NCBI GenBank assembly: GCA_934526015.1
Contig: CAKSZY010000041.1
Location: 1-14,861 of the forward strand
Direction: 5' to 3'
DNA from: an uncultured Dokdonella sp.
GTDB lineage: Bacteria > Pseudomonadota > Gammaproteobacteria > Xanthomonadales > Rhodanobacteraceae
DNA length: 14,861 bases
Numbering within the stretch: the first letter of the stretch is position 1; every line of letters begins with the position of its first letter. Made by a program: the position numbers and the translations under genes. Shown one piece after another: positions 1 to 7,547 of this stretch. Below the pieces are notes generated by a model that was not told where the DNA came from, searched no databases, and saw nothing but the letters and a program-made list of their open reading frames with translations.

Positions 1-10
1 TGCCGCCGCA

Positions 11-38
11 CCTTCTCCCCGTCGCCACGGGGAGAAGG
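11..38. repeat. Perfect 12-bp stem palindrome (repeat hairpin 1)
   Basis: Positions 11-22 (ccttctccccgt) are the exact reverse complement of 27-38, separated by the 4-base loop cgcc. The same hairpin core recurs at 98-125 and, degraded, at about 183-205. It lies downstream of the minus-strand acyltransferase gene, so it could act as a transcription terminator or RNA 3'-end stabiliser for that gene, but no T tract follows on either strand. Palindromes of the ccttctcccc/ggggagaagg type are commonly scattered between genes in this bacterial group. Confidence 0.75.
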
Positions 39-40
39 GA

Positions 41-206
41 CCAGCATGCGTTTTCACCAGAATGCAGCCTTGCATTCCCGCGACGGCGCCAGCCTTCCCT
101 TCGCCCCGCGTCAGCGGGGAGAAGGACAGGCATGCGTTATATCCAGAGTGCGGCCTGGCATTCCTGCGACAGCGCCCGCCTTCCTTCGCCCCGCGCAGCG
201 GGAGAT
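41..206. repeat. Two tandem copies of an ~86-bp palindrome-bearing repeat
   Basis: Two copies (about 41-126 and 127-206) align with roughly four in five bases identical. Each starts with a gcatgcg segment (44-50 and 130-136, period 86), carries a shared spacer containing gcattcc and gcgac, and ends in a ttcgccccgcg...cagcggg hairpin. The first copy's hairpin (98-109 pairing with 114-125, one mismatch) is intact; the second has lost part of its right arm. The hairpin at 11-38 looks like the end of a further copy cut by the window edge. No credible gene is seen in 1-232, because the short open frames there change with the repeat copy. Confidence 0.7.
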
Positions 207-232
207 GCAGGCGGAACCCGGACATCGCGCGC

Positions 233-829
233 TCAGTTGACGCTGCGGTTCCGGCCCTGGAACGGTGCGTAGAACGCGCGCAGGCGTGCCAGGTCCGCGT
301 GCATGTCGTTGCTGGTGACGAAGGCGGGGCCGATGCCGATGGTGCGCTCGGGATAGTGGAAATAGACCGGCACGATCGGCACCTCGGCGTTGTTCGCGAT
401 GTGCCAGAAGCCGGTTCTCCATTCCTTCACGCGCTTGCGCGTGCCTTCGGGCGCGATGCCGACCCAGAGCTTTTCCTGCGTGCGCAGGCGCTCGCTCATC
501 TGCTCGACTACGCCGTGCGTGGCATCGCGTGCGATCGGCACGCCGCCGAGCCGGCGCAGCAACCAGCCGAGCGGTCCGACGAACAGTTCGCGTTTGGCCA
601 TGAAGGCGACATCGGCGCCGATCGCGGCCTTGACCAGCAGGCCCCAGATGCCGTCCCACCACGAGGAATGCGGCGCGGCGATCAGCACCGCGCGCGGCAC
701 GTCGGGAAACGTGCCGACCAGTTTCCAGCCGGCGCGGGCGAGGATCCAGCGCGCGAGGCGACGTCCACCGTGTTGCGCAAACTGCGGCATCGACGGCGGC
801 AGGCGATCCGGCAGGTGGGCCTGGCTCAA
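233..829 (-). CDS. PlsC-like lysophospholipid acyltransferase family protein
   Basis: This 198-residue protein carries the hallmark motifs of glycerolipid acyltransferases: HSSWWD (H54, D59; the HX4D catalytic pair) and PEGTR (127-131) for acceptor phosphate binding. The family transfers an acyl chain onto lysophosphatidate or a related lipid at the inner membrane. It is shorter than typical PlsC (about 240 residues) and has no clear N-terminal membrane segment, so the exact acceptor is uncertain. The chosen start is TTG at 829, which overlaps the stop of the upstream arfB gene (TTGA) and has GGAG six bases upstream. An ATG at 790 would give 185 residues but lacks a ribosome binding site. It is probably translationally coupled to arfB. 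Confidence 0.9.
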   Translation of the reverse strand: MSQAHLPDRLPPSMPQFAQHGGRRLARWILARAGWKLVGTFPDVPRAVLIAAPHSSWWDGIWGLLVKAAIGADVAFMAKRELFVGPLGWLLRRLGGVPIARDATHGVVEQMSERLRTQEKLWVGIAPEGTRKRVKEWRTGFWHIANNAEVPIVPVYFHYPERTIGIGPAFVTSNDMHADLARLRAFYAPFQGRNRSVN

Positions 830-1251
830 TCGCCGCTCCAGTTGCGGGTGCCACGGCCCTGCTTGATCGAGGCGCGCTTCTTCTTGGCGTCGATGCGGCG
901 TTCCTTCGAGGCGCGCGTCGGCTGGGTCGCCACGCGCTTCTTCGGCACATGCTGGGCGGCACGGATGACTTCGGCCAGGCGCGCACGCGCGTCGTCGCGG
1001 TTCTTCGCCTGGTCGCGGAAACGGTTGGCCTGGATGACCAGCACGCCGTCGTCGGTCAGGCGGCGGTCGCGACGCGCCAGCAGGCGTGCGCGCAGCGGCT
1101 CCGGCAGGCTCGGCGAGTTCGCCACGTCGAAGCGCAGTTCGACTGCGCTGGCGACCTTGTTGACGTTCTGCCCGCCCGGACCGGAGGCGCGCACGAAGCG
1201 CTCGACGAGTTCCTCGTCGGGAATGGACAGGCGGGCGTCGATCTCGAGCAT
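826..1251 (-). CDS. arfB: Alternative ribosome-rescue factor ArfB (YaeJ-type peptidyl-tRNA hydrolase)
   Basis: ArfB enters the A site of ribosomes stalled on mRNA without a stop codon and hydrolyses the peptidyl-tRNA. The protein has the release-factor GGQ motif in the context SGPGGQNVNK near residue 27. It ends in a basic tail containing PTRASKERR and KKKRASIK, which in the family inserts into the empty mRNA channel. It lacks the codon-recognition domain of RF1/RF2, as expected. The start at ATG 1251 gives 141 residues and aligns the N terminus (MLEI...SIPDEEL) with E. coli ArfB without overhang. An ATG at 1260 would add three residues. Neither start has a strong Shine-Dalgarno. Its stop overlaps the TTG start of the acyltransferase gene. 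Confidence 0.94.
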   Translation of the reverse strand: MLEIDARLSIPDEELVERFVRASGPGGQNVNKVASAVELRFDVANSPSLPEPLRARLLARRDRRLTDDGVLVIQANRFRDQAKNRDDARARLAEVIRAAQHVPKKRVATQPTRASKERRIDAKKKRASIKQGRGTRNWSGD

Positions 1252-1324
1252 GGCGCGCATTCTACGAGGCCGCGCGCCTCATTTGGCCCTGGTCGTGGTC
1301 GGAGGGAATGGAATCCGGAGACGG

Positions 1325-1515
1325 AAACGCGAAGGACGCGAAGGAAGATCGGAGATCGTCAAAAGCTTTTCTCCGTGTGCTCCGTGTGCTCCGTGTTTCA
1401 ATCTTCCGCTTTCGATGGAGGTCGAGGAACAAGCCTGAAACACGGAGCACACGGAGCACACGGAGGAGAAGCCAATGGGTGAATCGCGCTTCCTTCGTGT
1501 TGCAGTCTTTGCGGA
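1325..1515. repeat. Intergenic inverted-repeat element with 30-bp perfect arms
   Basis: The arm at 1371-1400 is the exact reverse complement of 1436-1465, with a 35-base centre. Each arm is built from a tandem 9-mer, ctccgtgtg, followed by ctccgtgtttca. Outside the arms, similarity continues with small gaps: a cgaaggacgcgaaggaa stretch near 1330-1346 faces cttccttcg at about 1489-1497, giving an overall symmetric element of about 190 bp. It fills nearly the whole gap between the MotB-like gene and arfB (1252-1527). No coding sequence is convincing within it. In RNA it would fold into a very stable hairpin that could end or separate the two transcripts. Confidence 0.85.
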
Positions 1516-1527
1516 TCCCGGTGCCGA

Positions 1528-2616
1528 TCAACGGTTGGTCAGCTGCAATTCGATGCGGCGGTTGCGGGCGTAGGCCGCCTCGTTGTCGGCGGGATCGAGC
1601 GGCTGGAACTGGCCGAAGCCGTTCGCCGACAGGCGATGAGCCGGGATGCCCTGCACGACGAGGTGCTTGACGATCGCCACCGCGCGTGCGGTCGAGAGTT
1701 CCCAGTTCGACGGGAAGCGTTCGGTGTGGATCGGCCGGCGGTCGGTGTGGCCGTCGATGCGCAGCACCCAGTCGATGCTGGAGGGAATTTCCGCGGCGAC
1801 CTCGCGCACGGTTCCGGCCAGCGCGTCGAGGCGCTGCTGGCCGACCGGATCGAGTTCGGCCGAGCCGGAGGCGAACAGGATGTCGGTCGGCACGACGAAG
1901 CGGTCGCCGGCGACCTGCACGTCGCTGCGGTTGCCGAGTGCTTCGCGCAGGCGGCCGAAGAATTCCGAGCGGTAACGTTCGAGTTCGCCGACGCGTTCGG
2001 CGAGGGCGAGGTTGAGGCGCTGGCCGAGGTCGGCGATCTTCGCGTCCTTGGCGTCGATGTCCTTGTTGGCGACGTCGAGCGCGGCTTCGAGGCGGGCCAG
2101 CTGCTCGCGGATCGCGCCCATCTGCCGGTTCAGCAGTTCGACCTGCGCAGTCGCCGCGGCATTGGCCTCGGTCTGCACGACGAGGTCGTTCCGCGAGCGG
2201 TCGAGGTCGCTGGCGAGGCGCGCGATCTCGGCTTCGAGCTGCGCCTTCAGTTCGTTGAGCAGGGCGATGTCGGTGCCGAGCCGGGCCGCTTCGCCGGTGG
2301 CGTCGTCGAGTGCGCCGCGCAGCGAATCGCGGTCGTCTTTGGCCTGGCCGAGCGAGGCGGCGAGTTCGGCCACGCGCGCGTCGAGCGATTTTTTCTGGTC
2401 CTCGCTCAGCGACAGCGTGCGCGCGAGTTCGGCGACCTGGGCGTTGAGCGCGTCGAGCGCACGGTTCTTGCCGGCCAGCGAATCGGACAGCACGAACTGG
2501 CCGATGGCGAAGATCAGCAGCACGAACACGAACACCATGATCAGCGAGGTCAGCGCATCGACGAACCCGGGCCAGATGTCGAACGTGCGCCGCCGCCGCC
2601 GCGCCAGCGTGCTCAC
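1528..2616 (-). CDS. MotB/OmpA-like peptidoglycan-anchored partner of a proton-channel motor pair
   Basis: The 362-residue protein has a short basic cytoplasmic start, one membrane segment (about 20-43, within FDIWPGFVDALTSLIMVFVF) bearing an acidic residue at its start (D20) where MotB carries its proton-binding Asp, a long predicted coiled coil (about 50-225), and a C-terminal OmpA-type peptidoglycan-binding domain (about 240-360). The OmpA motifs are ILFASGSAELD, DGHTDRRPI and ARNRRIELQL. The GTG start at 2616 overlaps the TGA stop of the MotA-like gene (GTGA), which indicates translational coupling. The coiled coil is much longer than the linker in flagellar MotB. It is probably a stator-like subunit working with the upstream channel protein; no flagellar genes are present. 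Cellular role unknown. Confidence 0.9.
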   Translation of the reverse strand: MSTLARRRRRTFDIWPGFVDALTSLIMVFVFVLLIFAIGQFVLSDSLAGKNRALDALNAQVAELARTLSLSEDQKKSLDARVAELAASLGQAKDDRDSLRGALDDATGEAARLGTDIALLNELKAQLEAEIARLASDLDRSRNDLVVQTEANAAATAQVELLNRQMGAIREQLARLEAALDVANKDIDAKDAKIADLGQRLNLALAERVGELERYRSEFFGRLREALGNRSDVQVAGDRFVVPTDILFASGSAELDPVGQQRLDALAGTVREVAAEIPSSIDWVLRIDGHTDRRPIHTERFPSNWELSTARAVAIVKHLVVQGIPAHRLSANGFGQFQPLDPADNEAAYARNRRIELQLTNR

Positions 2617-3674
2617 GGACGCGGCTCGCGCGGGCCGACCGCGGCGGCGATCGTGCGCGAGAGCAGGCGCAGCTCGGCGCGCAGGTCGTCGGACAGGCGC
2701 GACTCGGCCGGCGCCTGCGCGGCGAGCTGGCGCAACAGCTTGCGCAGTTCGTCCTGGGTTTCCGTCGCCGCCTGGCGCTCGCGCGCGTCGCGCGCCAGCA
2801 GTTCGTTGAGGCGGCCGAGTTGGGTGGCGATCTCGGCAAACTGCTCGTTGCTGCCACGGCGTTCGCGTTCGTTCTCGACGATCGCGCGCTGCATGCGTTC
2901 GAGGCCGTCGGCGGTCTGTTCGAGCAGGGCCTGCACGTAGGCCGGCACCGAGGCATCGCCGTCGAGCGCGTGGCCCGACGAGAGATGGGTCATGCCCGAC
3001 AGCCATTCCTCGAGTTCGTTGTGGAAGCGGTTCTGCGCGCCGCCGGCCTGCAGGTCGAGGAAGCCGATCACCAGCGAGCTGGCAAGGCCGAACAGCGAGG
3101 TCGAGAAGCTCGTCGACATGCCGCCGAGCGGCTCCTTGAGGTGTTCCTTCAGCGAGGCGAACATCGCCGCGGCGTCGCTGCCGACGTCGAGCGAGCCGAT
3201 GATTCCGGTCACCGAGGCGATCGTCACCAGCAGGCCCCAGAAGGTGCCGAGCAGGCCGAGGAAGATCGCCAGGCCGATCAGGTAGCGCGATAGGTCGCGC
3301 GATTCCTCGAGGCGCAGCTGCACGCTGTCGAGCAGGGTGCGCATCGACGCCGCCGACAGCGCCGCGCGTCCGCGTTCGCGGCCGCCGAGCATGCGCGCCA
3401 TCGGCGCCAGCAGGCGCGGCTCGCCGTGTGCGGCGCGTTCGGGGTTCGAGCGGCGGAACGATTCGATCCAGTCGACCTCGCGCGAGAGCACGAACACCTG
3501 GCGGATGTTGACGAGGATGCCGGCGGCGAGCACGAGCAGGATCACGCCGTTGAAGAACGGGTTGGCCATGAACATCGCGGCCAGGCGCGGCGCGACGAGG
3601 AAAACCAGCGCGGCGACGGCGGCGAGGAAGGCCAGCATCCAGACCAGCGCGCGTGAAGGTCGGCTCATGCCCAT
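2613..3674 (-). CDS. MotA/TolQ/ExbB-family proton channel protein
   Basis: The 353-residue protein has four membrane segments (about 9-27, 41-58, 131-154 and 189-207) with a cytoplasmic loop between the second and third, the MotA topology. The conserved channel segments are LGLLGTFWGLLVTIASV (139-155) and LGGMSTSFSTSLFGLASS (183-200). A hydrophilic helical tail of about 145 residues follows (208-353) and is likely cytoplasmic and coiled. The start is ATG 3674, with GGAG seven bases upstream; a second ATG at 3668 and a TTG at 3689 fit the binding site less well. It would form a pentameric proton-conducting ring around the MotB-like dimer. It resembles ZorA of Zorya systems in layout but has a shorter tail. 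The gap from hrpB is 90 bp, so cotranscription is possible. Confidence 0.9.
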   Translation of the reverse strand: MGMSRPSRALVWMLAFLAAVAALVFLVAPRLAAMFMANPFFNGVILLVLAAGILVNIRQVFVLSREVDWIESFRRSNPERAAHGEPRLLAPMARMLGGRERGRAALSAASMRTLLDSVQLRLEESRDLSRYLIGLAIFLGLLGTFWGLLVTIASVTGIIGSLDVGSDAAAMFASLKEHLKEPLGGMSTSFSTSLFGLASSLVIGFLDLQAGGAQNRFHNELEEWLSGMTHLSSGHALDGDASVPAYVQALLEQTADGLERMQRAIVENERERRGSNEQFAEIATQLGRLNELLARDARERQAATETQDELRKLLRQLAAQAPAESRLSDDLRAELRLLSRTIAAAVGPREPRP

Positions 3675-3764
3675 TCGGAGTCTCCGCAAAGTCGGTTTGG
3701 ATGCATTGCGCTTGCGACCGGTTGCAGCGGGTTTGGTTCCGCGTGCCGATGTGCGCGCAACCCT

Positions 3765-6290
3765 TCACGCGCGCGGCTTGGCACGATGCGTCGGCGTCGC
3801 CGTCCACGGATCGTCCGGCCACGGATGCTTCGGGTAGCGGCCCTTGAGCTCCTTCTTCACTTCCGGATAGGTGCGTTCCCAGAAGCTGCGCAGGTCCTGG
3901 GTGACCTGGATCGGGCGTCCCCCCGGCGAGAGCAGGTGCAGGGTCACCGGCACGCGACCGCCGGCGATGCGCGGCGTGTCGGCGAGGCCGAACAGTTCCT
4001 GCAGCTTGACCGCGAGCACCGGCGGGTCCTCGGCGGCGTAGTCGATGCGCCGCTCCAGCCCGCTCGGCACGCGCATCGCGCTCGGTGCGTGCTGGTCGAG
4101 TGCGCTTCGCCGCGCATGGTCGAAGCGGGCGGCGAGCGCATCGCCGAGCACGTTTGCGCCGATCGCGTCGAAGCGGGTGACGCCGCTGAGCCAGGGAGCG
4201 AGCCAGTCCTCGAGGGTGTCGAGCAGGTGTGGCCCGGAAAGGTCGGGCAGGTCGAGCTCCGGCCACCACGCGCGCAGGCGCTCGTTGCGCAGGCGCAGCG
4301 AGCGCGCGGCATCGCTCCACGGCAAGGCGTCGAGGCCGAGTTCGCGCACCGCGGCAAGCAGCGCCGGCACGCTGTCCTCCGGTCGCGCGGCGGCGCGGTG
4401 GCGTTCGAGCACGATGGCGTCGAAGCGGCGTTGCTCCCAGGCTTCGACGGCGCGGGTGTCGCGGTTCCAGCGCACCACGCGCTCGCGCACGAAGGCGGCG
4501 GGGAAGTCGCGTTCGAGCACGTCCGGATCGACCGGCGCGGCAAGCCGGACCCGGCTGTCGCGCGCATCGAAACGCAGGTCGACGATGACCAGCCAGGCCT
4601 CGCCGATCAGCGCGCTGTCCTCGCCGAGGTGCGCGCCGCGGCCGTTGGCGAGCGTGTAGCGGCGTGCCTGGCTGGCGTCCTGGCGGGCGATGCGGTCGGG
4701 CCAGGCATGCGCGAGCAGGTCGCCGACGGCGGTCGGCGAGGTCGTGCCGGTGGCAGCGCCGGTGGCGCCGGCTCGCCGGCGCCAGGCGTCGGCCGCTTGC
4801 GCGATGGCCGCCAGCGCGGCGACGTCGGCATCGTGCACGCGCCGACCCGCACGCCAGGCGGCCAATGCCTGCACGCGGGTGCGCAGGTCATCGCTGCGCG
4901 CGTCGCCGCGCAGCGGATCGCGTGCTTCGACCAGCGCGGCGAGATCGCAGGCGAGCGCCTTCGCCGGACCTGCGCGCAACACCGCCGCGGCGAGTCGCGG
5001 ATGCGCGCCGAGCGCCAGCATGTCGCGACCCAGCCGGTCGATGCGGCCCGACCCGTCGAGGGCGCCGAGCCGGACCAGCAGCTCGCGCGCCTGGGCGAGC
5101 GCGCCGGGCGGAGGCGGATCGAGCCACGGCAGGTCGGTGGAGCCCCAGGCGGCGAGTTCGAGCGCGAGTCCGGCCAGTTCGCTGTGGGCGATCTCGGGCG
5201 TGCGCGCCGGATCGAGACGCCGGCTTTGCGGCCACAGGCGATGGCAGCGCCCGGCGGCGACGCGGCCGGCACGCCCGGCGCGCTGCTCGGCCGAGGCCTG
5301 CGAGATGTTGACCACGGCCAGGCGGGTGAAGCCGGAGTTCGGATCGAAGCGCGGCTCGCGGGCGAGGCCGCTGTCGATGACGCTGCGGATGCCGGGCAGG
5401 GTGACGCTGGATTCGGCGACGTTGGTGGCCAGCACCACCCGGCGCCGTCCCGGCGCGGCCGCCTGCAGTGCCGCGCGCTGTTCGGCAAGACCGAGTTCTC
5501 CGTGCAGGGGGACGAGATCGACATCGGCTGCGATGGCCGGCGCCAGCACCGCGCGGGCGCGCTCGATCTCGCCGCGGCCCGGCAGGAACACCAGCACGTC
5601 CCCCTCGCTGTCGGCGAGCGAGGATTCGACCACGCGACGCACATGCTGCGGCCAGCCGCGCTCGGGCCAGGCCTCGCCGGGGCGTGCCGCTGGCCAGTCG
5701 ATGTCGACGGCGAAGCTGCGCCCGGCACTGCTCAAGCGGGGTGCGTCGAACCAGCGCGCGATGCGCTCGCCATCGAGGGTCGCCGACATGATGACGAGGC
5801 GCAGGTCGGGACGCAGGTGGGCCTGCACGTCGAGGGCCAGCGCGGCGCCGAGGTCGCCGTGCAGGTGCCGTTCGTGGAACTCGTCGAACAGGATCGCGCC
5901 GATTCCGGCCAGTTCGGGATCGTCCTGCAGCATGCGGGTGAGGATGCCTTCGGTGACCACCTCGATGCGGGTGGCGGCCGACACCCGCGATTCGAGGCGG
6001 ATGCGGTAGCCGACCGTGGCGCCGACCTCCTCGCCGCGTGCGGCCGCCATGTACCCGGCCGCCGCGCGCGCGGCAATCCGGCGCGGCTCGAGCAGGAGGA
6101 TGCGGCGGCCGGCCAGCCAGGGCTCGTCGAGCAGGGCCGGTGGCACGCGGGTGGTCTTGCCGGCGCCGGGCGGCGCCTCGAGCACCAGGCGTGGATGCCC
6201 GGCGAGGCTTTCGCGCAAGGCCGGCAACACCTCATCGATCGGGAAACGCGGGGTTTGCAGGATTCTGCGCCGGCGGGACGGGTCCGGCAT
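3765..6290 (-). CDS. hrpB: ATP-dependent RNA helicase HrpB (DEAH/DEFH-box)
   Basis: HrpB is a DExH-box helicase of superfamily 2; its physiological substrate is poorly defined. The 841-residue protein, close to the E. coli length of just over 800, shows Walker A APPGAGKTT (39-47), a DEFH box (136-139), SAT (169-171) and motif VI QRAGRAGR (336-343). After the helicase core come the helicase-associated region and the HrpB-specific C-terminal domain, ending in the typical HPWPDDPWTATPTHRAKPR tail. DEFH instead of DEAH is normal for HrpB. The ATG at 6290 places the first conserved segment near residue 17, as in homologues; its ribosome binding site is weak. It is not the plant-pathogen Hrp regulator of the same name. 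Confidence 0.95.
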   Translation of the reverse strand: MPDPSRRRRILQTPRFPIDEVLPALRESLAGHPRLVLEAPPGAGKTTRVPPALLDEPWLAGRRILLLEPRRIAARAAAGYMAAARGEEVGATVGYRIRLESRVSAATRIEVVTEGILTRMLQDDPELAGIGAILFDEFHERHLHGDLGAALALDVQAHLRPDLRLVIMSATLDGERIARWFDAPRLSSAGRSFAVDIDWPAARPGEAWPERGWPQHVRRVVESSLADSEGDVLVFLPGRGEIERARAVLAPAIAADVDLVPLHGELGLAEQRAALQAAAPGRRRVVLATNVAESSVTLPGIRSVIDSGLAREPRFDPNSGFTRLAVVNISQASAEQRAGRAGRVAAGRCHRLWPQSRRLDPARTPEIAHSELAGLALELAAWGSTDLPWLDPPPPGALAQARELLVRLGALDGSGRIDRLGRDMLALGAHPRLAAAVLRAGPAKALACDLAALVEARDPLRGDARSDDLRTRVQALAAWRAGRRVHDADVAALAAIAQAADAWRRRAGATGAATGTTSPTAVGDLLAHAWPDRIARQDASQARRYTLANGRGAHLGEDSALIGEAWLVIVDLRFDARDSRVRLAAPVDPDVLERDFPAAFVRERVVRWNRDTRAVEAWEQRRFDAIVLERHRAAARPEDSVPALLAAVRELGLDALPWSDAARSLRLRNERLRAWWPELDLPDLSGPHLLDTLEDWLAPWLSGVTRFDAIGANVLGDALAARFDHARRSALDQHAPSAMRVPSGLERRIDYAAEDPPVLAVKLQELFGLADTPRIAGGRVPVTLHLLSPGGRPIQVTQDLRSFWERTYPEVKKELKGRYPKHPWPDDPWTATPTHRAKPRA

Positions 6291-6317
6291 TCTCGCCGAA
6301 TCGCGGGGCGGAAACGC

Positions 6318-6347
6318 ACAACGGCGCGGCCAGGGCCGCGCCGTTGT
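6318..6347 (-). terminator. Hairpin terminator of the secreted-protein gene
   Basis: Bases 6318-6330 (acaacggcgcggc) pair perfectly with 6335-6347 around the loop cagg, a 13-bp stem. It begins 22 bases beyond the minus-strand stop at 6369. Read on the minus strand it is followed by gcgtttccg, only a weak T run. It separates this transcription unit from hrpB, which begins 28 bases further on. Confidence 0.7.
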
Positions 6348-6368
6348 CGGGTCGCCTCGCCGCAGCGG

Positions 6369-7547
6369 CTATTCGCAGGCGAGGTTGTTGACCGCGCCGA
6401 CGCGCTTCCACTCGCGCGTTCCGCTGCCCGAGGGCACGCCGGCCGGCAGGCCGGGATTGGCGGTGAAGCCGAGGATGAGCGTGTTGCAGTCCGGCCAGCG
6501 GAACGTCGTCGTGCCCCAGGGCTGCGCGGCCGACACGGCACCGCCGCTGCCGGCGAAGCCGCCGCCGGTGAGGTAGGACATCGGCGCGCTGATCGAGCGC
6601 GTGCTGCGGTTGACGACGGCCTGGCCGAAGAACCAGAACGGGACGCCTTGGGCATCGAAGGTCGACCAGGAATGGGCGAAGACCAGATCGTTGGTGCCGT
6701 GGATCTCGTAGATCTGGATCACCAGGCCCTCGCCGGGCTTGGTCGGATCGAACCAGTTGGTGCTGAGGTAGCCCGACACCGGCAGGTCGAGGAAGGCTTC
6801 CGGATAGGTCGACGCGGTCGGGTTGTAGGTCGGCACGCCATTGATCGCGTAGAAGCGCGTACCGCTGCTGAACTGATTGTCGAAGCGGATGTCGAAGCCG
6901 AGGTTGAAGTCGAACTCGGTGGCGCCCTCGTACGGATAGTTTTCCAGCACGTAGGTGGTGCTGTAGACGATCGGCGAGTCGACCGGCACGTCGGAGATGA
7001 TCGTGTTCGGCTCGGTGGCGACGCGGATCAGCGTGCGCGGGGAATCACCGATGCCGATCGAGCCCTGGGCGACGTCGGTGGCCGGGAACAGCGGATAGAT
7101 CTCGGTGTCGCCCTCGTACTGCGACTGGCGCGCGATGCGCATCAGGGTGGCGGAGGTGTAGAACTCCGAACTGCTGCAGACCACGCGCCAGATCGTGATC
7201 GTCACCCGCTCGCGGTAGAAGTTGCCGGCGCCATCGGTGGCGGCCAGTTCGACATTGCCGTTGCTGTAGGTCGGCCCCGAGGCGGTCGTCGGCAGCGGGT
7301 CGGCCAGGCAGCTCGGCGGGTAGGCGCGCACCGGATTGACCAGCGGCGCCGCCTTCACGCCCGCCGCTGCCGCCTGCGGCGCCGGCGCTTCGCCACGGCG
7401 GAGCATCAGCGCCTGGCGGGTGCGGGCCTCGGCGATGCGGGCATCGCGGTCCGGGTCGGCGGTCACCGGATTGCGCTCGGCAGCGCTGGTGGCCAGGCTT
7501 GCAAAGGCCAGCGGAGCGGCCAGCAGGATCGTCAATATGCGCGACAT
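6369..7547 (-). CDS. Secreted protein of unknown function with C-terminal W/G-rich domain
   Basis: The 392-residue product starts with a good signal peptide (1-23, MSRILTILLAAPLAFASLA then TSAA) and is predicted to be exported. I do not recognise the N-terminal part (about 75-250). The C-terminal part (about 258-392) has the pattern GYLSTNWFDPTKPGEGL, then HSWSTFDAQGVPFWFFGQ and a glycine-rich FAGSGGAVS stretch. It resembles a domain often appended to secreted proteins in this bacterial order, but its function is unknown to me. Four cysteines (C80, C124, C354, C391) could make two disulfides. The start is ATG 7547, with GGGAAG five bases before it; an upstream ATG at 7577 would bury the signal peptide. 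It is divergent from tatD and closed by a hairpin terminator, so probably monocistronic. Confidence 0.85.
   Translation of the reverse strand: MSRILTILLAAPLAFASLATSAAERNPVTADPDRDARIAEARTRQALMLRRGEAPAPQAAAAGVKAAPLVNPVRAYPPSCLADPLPTTASGPTYSNGNVELAATDGAGNFYRERVTITIWRVVCSSSEFYTSATLMRIARQSQYEGDTEIYPLFPATDVAQGSIGIGDSPRTLIRVATEPNTIISDVPVDSPIVYSTTYVLENYPYEGATEFDFNLGFDIRFDNQFSSGTRFYAINGVPTYNPTASTYPEAFLDLPVSGYLSTNWFDPTKPGEGLVIQIYEIHGTNDLVFAHSWSTFDAQGVPFWFFGQAVVNRSTRSISAPMSYLTGGGFAGSGGAVSAAQPWGTTTFRWPDCNTLILGFTANPGLPAGVPSGSGTREWKRVGAVNNLACE

Noticed and set aside
11..206. A CRISPR array
   Set aside because: The repeating unit is about 86 bp with similar, not unique, sequence between palindromes, and no cas genes are present.
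1262..1500. Short open frames inside the inverted-repeat element
   Set aside because: They run through the repeat arms on both strands, giving repetitive peptides such as CSVCSV and HGAHGAH, with no ribosome binding site or conservation evidence.
1528..3674. A complete Zorya anti-phage system
   Set aside because: Only motor-like components are present; no ZorC, ZorD or ZorE candidate lies next to them, and the tail of the channel protein is shorter than in ZorA. HrpB is a conserved housekeeping helicase rather than ZorD.
2617..4320. Upstream extension of the MotB-like frame through the MotA-like gene and into hrpB
   Set aside because: The extension lies out of frame over two real genes. The GTG at 2616, overlapping the MotA-like stop, sits immediately before the conserved membrane segment.
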